Part shown: positions 8,301 through 18,428 of the stretch, piece by piece | Layout: every line of letters starts with the position of its first letter | Position numbering within the stretch: the first letter of the stretch is position 1 | Source: an uncultured Candidatus Saccharibacteria bacterium | Lineage (GTDB): Bacteria > Patescibacteriota > Saccharimonadia > Saccharimonadales > Saccharimonadaceae | Length of the DNA: 53,638 nucleotides | Assembly: GCA_947166125.1 (NCBI GenBank) | Contig: CAMVCW010000005.1 | Location: 1 to 53,638, forward strand | Direction: 5' to 3' | Notes under the pieces: generated by a model | What the model was told of the DNA's origin: nothing | The model's input: only the letters and a program-made list of their open reading frames with translations | The model's database searches: none | Made by a program: the position numbers and the translations under genes

Positions 8301-9150
8301 GCATACCTTCAAGAGTCTTCAAACGCTTTTGAATTTTCTTCTCTTTTTGACCTTTAGCTTCCTCTTCCTCTTTACGAAGGTCCTCAATTAGCTTATCAAG
8401 ATCAATTTCGTCAAGCAACTTCTTAATAGCGGTAGCACCCATTTCTACTGTAATTAAATCTTCGTATTCTTCTGGAAGATTGCGATATTCTACTTCAGTA
8501 ATCACGCCACCCTTCTTGAAACCTTCAAGCATAGCTTTACGTGATTGATAATCACTTTCTAACTCTTCCAATTCCTTGGTTTGAGCTTCTGCTAAAGCTT
8601 TTACATCAGCCCCGTCAGTCTTAGATTCTTTTTCGTAGCGCAATCTAATTGCATCGCGCGCCGCCATCGTTTGGCTCTCTAAGCTCTCCAAAGTCTTTTC
8701 AATTCCGTCTGTCTTCGCATCAGTGATAAGATAAGTTGCAAAGTAAACTACTTTCTCAATATTTTTGACCGTAATATCTAGAAGTAGGCTCAAAGCAGAA
8801 GGCACACCACGCATAAACCAAATGTGTGCAACTGGCGCAGCAAGAGCAATGTGCCCCATGCGCTCACGCCGAGTAATAGACTTAGTAACCAAATTGCCTT
8901 CTTTATCTACGGCAGCTTCACGGCTTCTTACGCCTTTCAATTTACTATCGTGTGGATTAATATCCTTAGTTGGTCCAAAGATACGTTCACAGAACAAACC
9001 ATCACGTTCTGGCTTTTGGGTACGATAGTTAATCGTTTCTGGCTTAGTTACTTCGCCATAGCTCCAGTTCAAGATGTCGTCACGACTAGCTACAGTCAGT
9101 CTAATCGAATCAAAATCCGAAGCGCTGATAAAATTATCCATCCACGCCAT
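5317..9150 (-). CDS. rpoC: DNA-directed RNA polymerase subunit beta'
   Basis: A 1277-residue beta' subunit. The active-site Mg loop is present ([16 protein letters not shown]), as are the bridge-helix/trigger-loop region ([40 protein letters not shown]) and [15 protein letters not shown]. The start was set at 9150 (MAWMDNF): it follows the rpoB stop by one base and has GAGGAG nine bases upstream, whereas the longer frame from 9186 would overlap rpoB. The unusual point is zinc. The N-terminal ribbon after [10 protein letters not shown] has none of the four cysteines (sequence continues [17 protein letters not shown]), and the second site reads [17 protein letters not shown] with no cysteine. 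Only three Cys are in the protein. It is co-transcribed with rpoB. Confidence 0.97.
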   Translation of the reverse strand: MAWMDNFISASDFDSIRLTVASRDDILNWSYGEVTKPETINYRTQKPERDGLFCERIFGPTKDINPHDSKLKGVRSREAAVDKEGNLVTKSITRRERMGHIALAAPVAHIWFMRGVPSALSLLLDITVKNIEKVVYFATYLITDAKTDGIEKTLESLESQTMAARDAIRLRYEKESKTDGADVKALAEAQTKELEELESDYQSRKAMLEGFKKGGVITEVEYRNLPEEYEDLITVEMGATAIKKLLDEIDLDKLIEDLRKEEEEAKGQKEKKIQKRLKTLEGMQAAGIKPEDLILTVIPVIPPDLRPMIALPGGRFATSDLNDLYRRVINRNNRLKKLLDLNAPEVICRNEMRMLQEAVDALIDNSAAHGSRGANSTNGRRKLKSLSDLLKGKQGRFRQNLLGKRVDYSGRSVIVVGPELKLNECGLPKQMALELFKPFVISWLIGNEYANNIRAASRLIEAKETIVWDALDEVIKGKYVLLNRAPSLHRLSVQAFQPRLIDGKAIKLHPLVASGFNADYDGDQMAVHLPLSDAAQAEARELMSAGKNLLKPADGSPVLAIYQDVVLGAYYLTYDKPGTDQGDPKAFSSVYEAEMAYDQGIIALQTPIRVFAKREIRDTTLGRVIFNEILPKDYPYDNSVQTKKHLSKVMADIFDLYGAEVMVKTADDLKDLAFEYETIASISTAKDDYPTYDEIDDFIAEGDAKTALIQQQFNDGLVTEEERHKLTVNNWRDIDKKISEFLQGKLSEMDTDIAVMVNSGARGNISNIKLASAEIGIMVDINNNEIELPVKSSYKKGLNTLESFIATRGARQGQVSTALRTADSGYLTRRLVDVSQDVFTTDEEAEDPGFTVYRDETELSGIGFAARLTGRYTAEAVPGYLEADELITKEMAEQIEADENVSEVKIQSILSTTAVEGIPRKAYGVDMSTRALVAANEPVGVIAAQSLGEPGTQLTLDTKHGSGVAGSGAIARGLPRVEELLEARNPKGQAYVSPIDGVVEMWEDNNRYVVQITPQSGELKRFELDGRKPAVKDGQSVKAGTTLIRKSGDKEAIKAPEDGIVELVKDAIILVSSAKSSVKIEIPGDAEMVVKSNDSVKAGDRLTTGSLNLQDLLKYKGVEATERYIMNDVLNVYAAQGHEISPKHLEILVRQMFSRVQINDPGDSEFVSGDITSKAAVSLENKRLEAEGKEPATYTNLLLGITKVSIFSDSFLSAASFQDTTRVLINAAINGRVDHLRGLKENVIIGRKIPVGTGVAPLEDFETPDSKIPTEEDLENL

Positions 9151-9151
9151 A

Positions 9152-12532
<3,381 letters not shown>

Positions 12533-12655
12533 TCTACCTCTTTTTATTAGTGTTGTTATTAATCTTTAGCGCCGAAGATTACTGCCCAGTCTCCCCCAGA
12601 GAGTCGCCAGCTCTCACAAGATTACAAAAACAGGGCACACTACTTCTTAATACCA

Positions 12656-12683
12656 ATTATATCTAATTTTTCTAAAAAAACAA
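12656..12683 (-). promoter_or_regulatory. candidate second rpoB promoter
   Basis: On the minus strand TTGTTT (12683-12678), a 16-base spacer and TATAAT (12661-12656), inside the leader made from the main rpoB promoter. The leader beyond it contains small possible hairpins (for example AATCTT...AAAGATT near 12565-12585). Confidence 0.5.
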
Positions 12684-12730
12684 GCCTAATTTTAGAGATT
12701 TTTTGCACAAAATCCCCACATCCTATCTCT

Positions 12731-12759
12731 ATTATATCACGCTTACGCTAAAATGTCAA
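12731..12759 (-). promoter_or_regulatory. main rpoBC promoter
   Basis: On the minus strand a perfect TTGACA (12759-12754), 17-base spacer and TATAAT (12736-12731). The predicted 5' leader of rpoB is about 190 bases, long enough for control by structure. Confidence 0.85.
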
Positions 12760-12799
12760 CTTTTCCGTAGCATCTCGATATCTTCTCGCCCAAGATTTC

Positions 12800-12910
12800 C
12801 CCCAAAACCAAAAAACACCTCTCTCTCAACCAGATGAAGTGTTTTTTAGACATAGATAAACTCTCAACTATTGTGTTTTCTACAAGCCGACTCGCAGTTA
12901 GTTAGCTTAT
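12800..12910 (-). ncRNA. small RNA upstream of rpoB
   Basis: A consensus promoter at 12916-12943 and a strong terminator at 12810-12847 bracket about 110 bases on the minus strand. Within, CTGCGAG, loop TCGG and CTTGTAG form a 7-bp hairpin (about 12880-12897), enclosed by AACTA and TAGTT. An ATG near 12852 has no convincing ribosome binding site and its frame runs through the terminator, so I favour a non-coding RNA. It is not a tRNA and lacks the SRP RNA consensus. Identity unknown. Confidence 0.6.
12810..12847 (-). terminator. terminator of the small RNA
   Basis: AAAAAACAC (12810-12818) pairs with GTGTTTTTT (12839-12847) around a 20-base loop; on the minus strand the 3' arm ends in TTTTTT followed by GGTTTT. 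It separates the small RNA from the rpoB promoter downstream. Confidence 0.75.
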
Positions 12911-12915
12911 GTTTA

Positions 12916-12943
12916 ATTATACACTATGGATTTGAGCTGTCAA
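12916..12943 (-). promoter_or_regulatory. promoter of the small RNA upstream of rpoB
   Basis: On the minus strand TTGACA (12943-12938), a 16-base spacer and TATAAT (12921-12916): both hexamers are perfect consensus. Confidence 0.8.
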
Positions 12944-12950
12944 GATATTT

Positions 12951-13127
12951 CATTTAAATAATCAAATTTTCAGAGCATAATGAGATTTAGATCAGATTTG
13001 TTTGTTGTAATTTTTACAATTCAACAATGAAAAAATCTCCCAAACTTAAGGAGATTTTTTCTTGCCTTGCGTTGTAAAAATTATAGAACGAACAAGTCCA
13101 AGCTCTGAAAATTTAATTATTTAAATG
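12951..13127. repeat. 177-bp nested palindrome with 26-bp terminal inverted repeats
   Basis: CATTTAAATAATCAAATTTT plus CAGAGC (12951-12976) is matched by its reverse complement at 13102-13127 with one mismatch. Nested inside are a second pair of arms (around GTAATTTTTACAA and TTGTAAAAATTA) and the terminator hairpin at 13030-13060. The right repeat overlaps the last codons and stop of the KH-protein gene. No clear target-site duplication is seen. It could be a MITE-like element or an extended 3' RNA structure. Confidence 0.7.
13030..13060 (-). terminator. terminator of the KH-protein gene
   Basis: AAAAAATCTCC and GGAGATTTTTT form an 11-bp stem with a 9-base loop. On the minus strand the T6 run makes a standard intrinsic terminator; it is nearly symmetrical and could work both ways. 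Confidence 0.8.
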
Positions 13128-13504
13128 TCAAGGTCATCTAGGTCAGCTAACTCAGCCCGAGTTTTCTCAGCTAGCTCAGAAGTCTCACCGTCTTGACTTT
13201 CAGCTACCTCTTCAGTAGTTTCTTCTACCATCTCCTCATGCCGTGGAGCTTCTGTTTCGTCAGTATTAACAATCTTTAAGTTGTAACGTGCATCTTGTTT
13301 AGTACCAAGCGCCCGAAGAAGCACTCTGATTGCTTGCGCCGTTACGCCGCGCTTGCCAATTACCCGCCCTACGTCCTCTGGATCCACCGTCAAAGATAAT
13401 AGCACGCCTTTTTCATCAATTTTGCGTTCAACTGCGACCTTGTCAGGATTATTTACTAGCGTTTTTACGATATATTCTACGAATTGTTGGTCGATAGTAG
13501 CCAT
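13121..13504 (-). CDS. khpA: KhpA-like KH-domain RNA-binding protein
   Basis: A 127-residue protein. The first 80 or so residues are a single KH domain with the GxxG loop in DVGRVIGKRGVTAQAIRVLL, as in KhpA (YlqC), a small RNA chaperone usually encoded next to rpsP, as here. KhpA is normally about 75-90 residues; this one has an extra acidic tail (about 95-127, rich in Glu and Asp) ending DLDDLDI. It has its own extended -10 promoter (13538-13546) after the rpsP terminator, and a TTTGGAGAA ribosome binding site. The stop codon lies inside the right arm of the 177-bp palindrome. Confidence 0.85.
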   Translation of the reverse strand: MATIDQQFVEYIVKTLVNNPDKVAVERKIDEKGVLLSLTVDPEDVGRVIGKRGVTAQAIRVLLRALGTKQDARYNLKIVNTDETEAPRHEEMVEETTEEVAESQDGETSELAEKTRAELADLDDLDI

Positions 13505-13537
13505 ATTTTCTCCAAATTAGTTATTTTTATTTAGTTA

Positions 13538-13546
13538 ATTATAGCA
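13538..13546 (-). promoter_or_regulatory. khpA promoter
   Basis: TGCTATAAT on the minus strand, an extended -10 box directly after the rpsP terminator T tract. Confidence 0.65.
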
Positions 13547-13547
13547 C

Positions 13548-13576
13548 AAAAATAGTCCCACGTTGGGACTATTTTT
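13548..13576 (-). terminator. rpsP terminator
   Basis: AAAAATAGTCCCA, loop CGT, TGGGACTATTTTT: a 13-bp stem with T5, symmetrical. It splits rpsP from khpA, which are usually in one operon. Confidence 0.85.
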
Positions 13577-13579
13577 GCT

Positions 13580-13963
13580 TTAAGCTTCCGCGGAAGTTTC
13601 TTCCGCTGGAGTCTCAGTAGCCTCAGCCGTTTCCACAGCAGGCTCTTCTTTTGGCTGATTTTTGCGTAGTTTATCAGCGTGCTTGGCCACGGCTTTCTTC
13701 TGCGCAGGCTCTTTATACCATTTTGGCAACTTCACCCCATTTTTCTTGAGGATGAAAGCCACGCGTGAAGATGGCTGTGCGCCATTACTTAAGTATTTTT
13801 CTACCAACTCTTTGTCAAGTGTCAAAGCCTTGGTTGCAGGGTTGTAATTGCCGACCTCAGCCACGACGCGCCCAGACAAAGGGTGGCGCTGTGATTCTTG
13901 GACGACTATCCGGTACGTAGGATAATGCGCCCGGCCATTACGTTGCATGCGAATCGCTAGCAT
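13580..13963 (-). CDS. rpsP: 30S ribosomal protein S16
   Basis: A 127-residue bS16. The conserved core is MLAIRMQRNGRAHYPTYRIV, ESQRHPLSGRVVAEVGNYNP and the later GAQPSSRVAFILKK. bS16 helps assemble the 30S 5' domain. The last 40 residues are a Lys/Glu/Ala/Thr-rich tail absent from the E. coli protein (82 residues); such tails are seen in several proteins of this window. The ribosome binding site is AAGGAG. Two possible promoters lie upstream (13992-14000 and 14061-14089). Confidence 0.95.
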   Translation of the reverse strand: MLAIRMQRNGRAHYPTYRIVVQESQRHPLSGRVVAEVGNYNPATKALTLDKELVEKYLSNGAQPSSRVAFILKKNGVKLPKWYKEPAQKKAVAKHADKLRKNQPKEEPAVETAEATETPAEETSAEA

Positions 13964-13991
13964 TTTGTCTCCTTAGTTATTAATCCTGTTA

Positions 13992-14000
13992 ATTATAGCA
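13992..14000 (-). promoter_or_regulatory. rpsP proximal promoter
   Basis: TGCTATAAT extended -10 on the minus strand, about 20 bases before the AAGGAG ribosome binding site of rpsP. Confidence 0.6.
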
Positions 14001-14060
14001 CATTTTTCTATAAAAGAAAACCCCAAAAGACCACTACCTCAATAAGAGGCCTATACTCTC

Positions 14061-14089
14061 ATTATATCACACTTATGTATAAAAGTCAA
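14061..14089 (-). promoter_or_regulatory. rpsP distal promoter with structured leader
   Basis: On the minus strand TTGACT (14089-14084), 17-base spacer, TATAAT (14066-14061). The transcript would first read a small CCTC/GAGG hairpin and a T-rich stretch (about 14010-14050) before the proximal promoter, possibly an attenuator. Confidence 0.7.
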
Positions 14090-14104
14090 ATTTAAGAGGT
14101 GAGT

Positions 14105-14821
14105 CTACTTTTTTGATTTACCCAGATGCATCGCTCGATAAGCCTTCACTCCCTCACGTGCTGCCATCGTTTGTGCTTCTTGTTTAGAGTGCCCAGTGCC
14201 CACGCCCTTCAAACTTTCCCCTACATATAGCCCCACCGTAAACATCTTGTCGTGATCTGGCCCTTCTTCCTTCAGTGTTTGGTACACCGGCGTAATCCCG
14301 TCAAATTTTTGTGCCAATTCCTGTACATAGGATTTTGGATCGCGCCAACTCCCCTCTTCCAAAATAGTATCCATCTTCACTAAAATGTGTTTAGCAATAA
14401 AATCTCTTGCCGCTTCATAACCCTGATCTAAATAAATTGCCCCAATCACCGCTTCAAAACAGTCTGCCAATATTACATCATGTGCCCGCTCCGAACCATT
14501 TTTTTCGCCTTTAGATAGTCGCACCAAAGGTTCGTACCCAAGTTCCTTCCCCGCATCACCGATAGATTCCGTCCGCACCAATGCCGCACGAAGCGCCGTC
14601 ATCACGCCCTCCGGATAGTCATAATTCCGGTACAAAAAATCCGATGACACTAATTCTAGCACCGCATCGCCCAAAAATTCCAACCGTTCATTGTGCACGT
14701 GTGTATTTTTATGCTCATTTACATAGCTCCGATGCGTCAGCGCCGTCACTAGCAAATTAATATCATTAAACTCAAAACCAAATTTCTCTTTTGCAAATTC
14801 TTGATATGGTGTAAAATCCAT
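14105..14821 (-). CDS. rnc: ribonuclease III
   Basis: A 238-residue RNase III that cuts double-stranded RNA, including rRNA precursors. The catalytic signature is NERLEFLGDAVLELVSSDFL (residues about 43-62) and the second acidic site is ILADCFEAVIGAIYLD. The C-terminal third is a double-stranded RNA-binding domain (PKSYVQELAQK, GVGTGHSKQEAQTMAAREGV). AAGGAG precedes the ATG. It lies in the run rpmF-nusB-NUDIX-rnc, all rRNA and ribosome related except the NUDIX gene. Confidence 0.96.
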   Translation of the reverse strand: MDFTPYQEFAKEKFGFEFNDINLLVTALTHRSYVNEHKNTHVHNERLEFLGDAVLELVSSDFLYRNYDYPEGVMTALRAALVRTESIGDAGKELGYEPLVRLSKGEKNGSERAHDVILADCFEAVIGAIYLDQGYEAARDFIAKHILVKMDTILEEGSWRDPKSYVQELAQKFDGITPVYQTLKEEGPDHDKMFTVGLYVGESLKGVGTGHSKQEAQTMAAREGVKAYRAMHLGKSKK

Positions 14822-14902
14822 TTTTCTCCTTTTAATAATTTAATTATTAAAATCCGCATTTCTAATAAAAATTTTCATTTTTAATACAAACCCGGCTTTT
14901 AT

Positions 14903-15484
14903 TTATTTATAGTCCCCCGCTCGTATCTTCTTCTTCGCAATCAACATTAACTTTTCAATATCCTCATATTCTATAGCTTCTAGTGCGTCCGTAAACGAAA
15001 ACCACCTTATTCCCTTCATCCATTTCTCTGGCGTCGGTGTTTCATGATTATCTAAAGCCTGCACTAGATAAACTTGCGTAGTCATTAGCACTAATTTATC
15101 CAGCCGGCGATACTTGAAATGAATCTTCCCAAGCCAAGTAAGCACCGATATATTCGCCAATCCCGTCTCTTCTTCTATCTCTCGCCGCGCAGTCACCTTG
15201 GCTGTTTCTCCCGGCTCAATATGCCCCTTCGGAATTGTCCAACGCTCCTTGGAATCCTGAATTAAAAGAATCTCGATATCTTTTTTATCCTTAGTAAATC
15301 GAAAAACAATCCCACCTGAAGTCGGCTCACGCACAATCTCCTGAATAGCCGTTTTCTTGCGAAAAACCGCCGATTTTATCTTGTCAAAGGCAGATTCTTT
15401 AATCTTTTCCGTCGGCAACGCTTCTGGCACTTTCAGTGCTCTCCGCGCTAGCGGCTCCCTCGACCGGTTTATTTCTTGATTCAT
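14903..15484 (-). CDS. NUDIX hydrolase
   Basis: A protein of about 193 residues with a full Nudix box, [20 protein letters not shown] followed by TGL, which binds Mg and cleaves nucleoside-diphosphate-X substrates; the WTIPKGH lead-in and WMKGIRWFS resemble diadenosine-polyphosphate or nucleotide-sanitising members. Substrate not assigned. The start was placed at 15484 ([10 protein letters not shown]) after a GAAG purine stretch; a longer frame runs back to 15565. Either way the start lies inside the nusB tail, so the two are translationally coupled. A basic N-terminal extension of about 50 residues precedes the Nudix fold. Confidence 0.85.
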   Translation of the reverse strand: MNQEINRSREPLARRALKVPEALPTEKIKESAFDKIKSAVFRKKTAIQEIVREPTSGGIVFRFTKDKKDIEILLIQDSKERWTIPKGHIEPGETAKVTARREIEEETGLANISVLTWLGKIHFKYRRLDKLVLMTTQVYLVQALDNHETPTPEKWMKGIRWFSFTDALEAIEYEDIEKLMLIAKKKIRAGDYK

Positions 15485-15926
15485 TTTTTTCTTCAACAAT
15501 TCCAAGCTGTTTATAAGCCGTACCCAGCACTCCGTTAATAAACTTTGAAGAATTTTCACTACCAAATGCTTTCGCCAGCTCTACAGCTTCATTAATAGCT
15601 ACTTTCGGAGGAATACTATCCCTGCACTCCGAAAGTTCATATAGTCCCATCCTCAGAACGTTACGATCAATCGCCGCAATAGAACTAATCGGCCACTCTG
15701 GCGCCATCGGTGCCAAGGCCGTATCTAGTGTTTCAAAATTTTCTGCAACTTTGTGAGCTAAGTTATATACAAACTCAGTATCACCAAGAGCTTTTTCGTA
15801 TGGCTCAATGTTCTTTGCGACAATTACATCTAAATCGACTTCTGGGTCGTGTGCGAGGGTTCTTAGTTCATATTCGTACAAACTCTGTAGAACAATAACT
15901 CTACCTAAATGTCGATTACTTGCCAT
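15399..15926 (-). CDS. nusB: transcription antitermination protein NusB
   Basis: A 175-residue protein with an all-helical NusB core: [39 protein letters not shown] and [20 protein letters not shown] followed by [10 protein letters not shown]. NusB binds boxA RNA with S10 in rRNA antitermination. The usual length is about 140 residues; the extra C-terminal 35 residues (Ala/Ser/Glu-rich) lie over the start of the NUDIX gene. It begins 4 bases after the rpmF stop. Confidence 0.93.
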   Translation of the reverse strand: MASNRHLGRVIVLQSLYEYELRTLAHDPEVDLDVIVAKNIEPYEKALGDTEFVYNLAHKVAENFETLDTALAPMAPEWPISSIAAIDRNVLRMGLYELSECRDSIPPKVAINEAVELAKAFGSENSSKFINGVLGTAYKQLGIVEEKNESRNKPVEGAASAESTESARSVADGKD

Positions 15927-15930
15927 ATTT

Positions 15931-16113
15931 TTAAGCTTCTTTTCCTTTTACTGCTTTTTTATTAGTTTTAACTTTAAGGTTTGGGGTCTTTTTCTTGGTC
16001 TCAAACGCTTTTACTGGAGAAGTTTTATTAACTCTCCGAGCTAGCGCAAGCCGCAAATGACTCCTGCGAAGCCCAGTTTTCCGTGGGCTACTCTGTTTTT
16101 TAGGTTCAGGCAT
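15931..16113 (-). CDS. rpmF: 50S ribosomal protein L32 (bL32), cysteine-free
   Basis: A 60-residue basic protein. Its first half ([20 protein letters not shown]) aligns with the bL32 core as in E. coli (RGMRRSH...DKTS). It has no cysteines, so it is the zinc-free type. The second half is Lys-rich and diverges. bL32 sits near the peptidyl transferase centre exit. The gene opens the rpmF-nusB-NUDIX-rnc run and has AAGGAG before the ATG. The family call rests on the short RRSH motif, size, charge and context. Confidence 0.75.
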   Translation of the reverse strand: MPEPKKQSSPRKTGLRRSHLRLALARRVNKTSPVKAFETKKKTPNLKVKTNKKAVKGKEA

Positions 16114-16144
16114 ATAGCTCCTTAATTAATAGATAATTTTATTC

Positions 16145-16206
16145 ATTTTATCACTTTTCCCCACTTTGCGCAATACCTTTACAAAATGTCAAAATAATGC
16201 TATAAC
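16145..16206. promoter_or_regulatory. overlapping divergent promoters
   Basis: Minus strand, for rpmF: TTGCGC (16173-16168), 17-base spacer, TAAAAT (16150-16145). Plus strand, for the orphan gene at 16255: TTTACA (16178-16183), 17-base spacer, TATAAC (16201-16206, preceded by TGC). The two -35 boxes are only 4 bases apart, so polymerase binding at one should hinder the other. Confidence 0.65.
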
Positions 16207-16254
16207 AATTTCAGAGTTTTTTCAAACTAGAATCTTACAAAGGAGTGACATAAA

Positions 16255-17109
16255 ATGCCAGAAAAACTCTACAAAGTCATTAAGGCTGTAGACCTTTTTG
16301 AGGAAGGCGATCTTATGCCAGAAAGATACTTGGTATTCATGGACTCAGAAGGCGACCAAACCAAAGAATTCTTCCCTAAAGACCGCGCTACACTATTCTT
16401 TCAAGGTGAACTCTATGACTGGTACGGTCACAAGGTAGTGCTTTCAAACGAAATCACCAAGGTTCTAAAACCATTTGGATATAGTCATGACTCCCGAGAT
16501 CAATTTCTAGTGATAATCAAAAATCACCGCTACGCCTTAGCTACTTTACACTACGAAAAAGCAGATAAACTACCGCGCAATCGCAACCATAATCCTTCTA
16601 CCCCCATACTAAAGTGTCGAAATTGGACCTTTGAAAAGCTCGCGAATATTAGCTCAACATGTCTTGATGAATATTTTTGCAATTCTAATAAATGCAGTGT
16701 GTTTGTTGGAGCCAATAATAACAGCAATGACAATACCAACTCTTCCTCATCATACATACCGTATTTTATAAAACCAGAGGAATCTATTTTGAATCTTTCA
16801 TGCACCTTTTTCATGCAAGGCCCCACATATCAATACCCACTCAGACATAAAGTTTTTATAGACCGCGAAAAAGCAGTTATTCAATTATGCCACCCTCATA
16901 AAGAAATACACTGGAGAGACGATGCTGTTACCATGGCCAATTATCTACTAGGGGATTTACAAATCTCCAAACATAGTGGAAAAATCTCCGCAATATTCCC
17001 CGTCCCAAGCCAAACCGGGAACACTCGTATCTCCACGGATTCAGGTATCATACAACATGGCATTATGAATCATGAATGTCTCTACTGGTACTACGACCCA
17101 AAACCGTAA
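16255..17109 (+). CDS. hypothetical protein, orphan
   Basis: A 284-residue soluble protein that I do not recognise. It has no signal peptide or membrane segment. The N-terminal half looks like a compact beta-rich domain (KLYKVIKAVDLFEEGDLMPE, RATLFFQGELYDWYGHKVVL). An Asn/Ser-rich low-complexity stretch lies at about residues 152-166. The C-terminal part is rich in His and Cys (LCHPHKEIHW, HGIMNHECLYWYY). A strong AAGGAG ribosome binding site, its own promoter and a clean terminator show a stand-alone gene on the strand opposite to its neighbours. Function unknown. Confidence 0.8.
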   Translation: MPEKLYKVIKAVDLFEEGDLMPERYLVFMDSEGDQTKEFFPKDRATLFFQGELYDWYGHKVVLSNEITKVLKPFGYSHDSRDQFLVIIKNHRYALATLHYEKADKLPRNRNHNPSTPILKCRNWTFEKLANISSTCLDEYFCNSNKCSVFVGANNNSNDNTNSSSSYIPYFIKPEESILNLSCTFFMQGPTYQYPLRHKVFIDREKAVIQLCHPHKEIHWRDDAVTMANYLLGDLQISKHSGKISAIFPVPSQTGNTRISTDSGIIQHGIMNHECLYWYYDPKP

Positions 17110-17131
17110 TTTCTCTGCAATCACCCCTTCG

Positions 17132-17158
17132 CCCCGCTCACGCGGGGTATTTTCTTGA
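17132..17158 (+). terminator. terminator of the orphan gene
   Basis: CCCCGC, loop TCAC, GCGGGG, then TATTTTC on the plus strand. Confidence 0.8.
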
Positions 17159-17169
17159 AATCTAAATAA

Positions 17170-17376
17170 CTATTTCCCTAACCTTCTAAGCGCTCTTTTT
17201 ATTGCCGGACGGTCAAAACCCACGATTTTCTCACCATCTATTTCTGTTACAGGTACCGAAGTAATTTCCGGATATTTCGTCGCATCTACTTCTGCGTATT
17301 TCACCCCCATATCATCCAACCAATCCATTAACACATGGCAATATGCACAAGTCGGCGTAGTATATACTTTTATCAT
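17170..17376 (-). CDS. glutaredoxin-like protein
   Basis: A 68-residue thioredoxin-fold protein with an active site CAYC near the N-terminus (TTPTCAYCHVLMDWL), the cis-Pro motif SVPVTEI and a C-terminal GFDRPAIKRAL. It is the size of NrdH or small glutaredoxins and probably reduces disulphides; the partner is unknown. Its ATG overlaps the stop of the upstream TrmH-like gene (ATGA), so the pair is translationally coupled. Confidence 0.88.
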   Translation of the reverse strand: MIKVYTTPTCAYCHVLMDWLDDMGVKYAEVDATKYPEITSVPVTEIDGEKIVGFDRPAIKRALRRLGK

Positions 17377-17879
17377 AAGTTCATTATACCATAAGTGGCA
17401 ATTCCCGCCGCCACAGACACGTTAAACGATTCTTTCTTTCCCTTCATCGGGATTTCTACAAACAGATCAATTATATCATACAACGAATAATCTATCCCGT
17501 TCACTTCTTCACCCAAAATCAAGATTACCTTATCTGATATTTTCTCTTTTAATTCGGAGCCATTTAGTGCAAAAATCGGTACATTTTCAACATTATTTTC
17601 CAGCCCCACCACCTGCCACCCCTGTTTTTTCAAATCTTTCAAATCACTAATTATATCACCAGACGAATATATATCTAGCAGATCTTCCGCACCGAGCGCT
17701 GTTTTATGTATCTCTTTATCTAATTTATCCCTTAGATGTGGCAACAAATTAGCATCGTGCACTCTAGGAGTATAGCCCGAAAGTATCACCTTTTCCACCC
17801 CAAACCCTTCCGCCGTACGCAAAATCGCCCCCACATTATAACAAGATCGTATATTATCAAGCAACAAAATCATTTTCAT
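17373..17879 (-). CDS. SpoU/TrmH family RNA 2'-O-methyltransferase
   Basis: About 168 residues, a compact SPOUT methyltransferase without an extra RNA-binding domain. Motif 1 is LDNIRSCYNVGAILRTAEGF, motif 2 VILILGEEVNGID and motif 3 VEIPMKGKKESFNVSVAAGI, the knot that binds S-adenosylmethionine. The target nucleotide in tRNA or rRNA cannot be told. The start was set at 17879: a TATCAT -10 box ends exactly 7 bases before this ATG, suggesting a leaderless mRNA, whereas the longer frame to 17903 would include the promoter. It ends in TGA, showing UGA is a stop here. Confidence 0.9.
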   Translation of the reverse strand: MKMILLLDNIRSCYNVGAILRTAEGFGVEKVILSGYTPRVHDANLLPHLRDKLDKEIHKTALGAEDLLDIYSSGDIISDLKDLKKQGWQVVGLENNVENVPIFALNGSELKEKISDKVILILGEEVNGIDYSLYDIIDLFVEIPMKGKKESFNVSVAAGIATYGIMNL

Positions 17880-17885
17880 AAAAAT

Positions 17886-17895
17886 ATGATATAAT
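17886..17895. promoter_or_regulatory. overlapping divergent -10 boxes
   Basis: Minus strand TATCAT (17891-17886) for the TrmH-like gene and plus strand TATAAT (17890-17895) for the Sua5-like gene overlap by two bases. Each puts the start of transcription at or next to the ATG, so the two genes cannot be initiated at the same moment. Confidence 0.65.
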
Positions 17896-17902
17896 AAAAT
17901 CA

Positions 17903-18409
17903 ATGAAAAATCAAATCATCACAGACCTACTATCAGACAAAATTGTCACTATCCCTACCGAAACAGTGGAAGGCTACGCCGTATCCTTAAATTCTGAGCC
18001 CGCTATCCGAAAATTAATGAAATTAAAAGACCGTAATTATAATTCCGGCAAAATATTTACCCTTGTACCAGAAGATAAGACTAAAATCGGCAAATATTGT
18101 ATTATCTCGAAAGCCGTCGAACTACTCATTGAAAAACATATCCCCGGTGAGCTTACCTTAATCCTCCATAAAAATCCAAATTTCCATCATTTCTATTATG
18201 ACCATTACGATACTATCGGTATCCGCATCCCGGATCATCCGTTATTCCAAAAAATCTTATCTCACACTGGCCCGCTTATCCTTACCTCCGCCAACCCTCG
18301 AGGCGGCACACCCAAATCTACCACCGGTCACTCGCCATCCACCATCATAGATTTCACTGGCACAGCACCCAAAATCCTCCGTCAAGGAAACCTCGTCATA
18401 AACCTATAA
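17903..18409 (+). CDS. Sua5/YciO/YrdC family protein (threonylcarbamoyl-AMP synthase type)
   Basis: A 168-residue protein of the YrdC fold. VTIPTETVEGYAV matches the PTETVYGL nucleotide-binding motif, PGELTLIL and IGIRIPDHPLFQ follow in the usual order, and PLILTSANPRGG is the SAN motif. The family makes threonylcarbamoyl-AMP for the t6A37 base of ANN-decoding tRNAs. It is shorter than typical TsaC/Sua5 and the KxR motif region is altered (LKDRNYNSGK), so activity is likely but not certain. A TATAAT ends 8 bases before the ATG: probably leaderless. Confidence 0.85.
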   Translation: MKNQIITDLLSDKIVTIPTETVEGYAVSLNSEPAIRKLMKLKDRNYNSGKIFTLVPEDKTKIGKYCIISKAVELLIEKHIPGELTLILHKNPNFHHFYYDHYDTIGIRIPDHPLFQKILSHTGPLILTSANPRGGTPKSTTGHSPSTIIDFTGTAPKILRQGNLVINL

Positions 18410-18412
18410 TTA

Positions 18413-18421
18413 TGGTATAAT
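18413..18421 (+). promoter_or_regulatory. leuS promoter (near-leaderless)
   Basis: TGGTATAAT, an extended -10 box ending 8 bases before the leuS ATG; the start of transcription should fall on or next to the start codon. Confidence 0.6.
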
Positions 18422-18428
18422 TTACCCT

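Noticed and set aside
12852-12852. Small protein gene starting within the rpoB-upstream small RNA
   Set aside because: No convincing ribosome binding site, and its frame runs through the terminator and the rpoB promoter.
15931-16113. Random basic ORF or histone-like peptide instead of bL32
   Set aside because: The KTGLRRSH...NKT pattern, length, position before nusB and AAGGAG site fit bL32 better, though similarity is short.
17373-17879. UGA recoded to Gly as in Gracilibacteria
   Set aside because: TGA ends the TrmH-like gene exactly at the start of glutaredoxin, and conserved proteins are full length without in-frame TGA.
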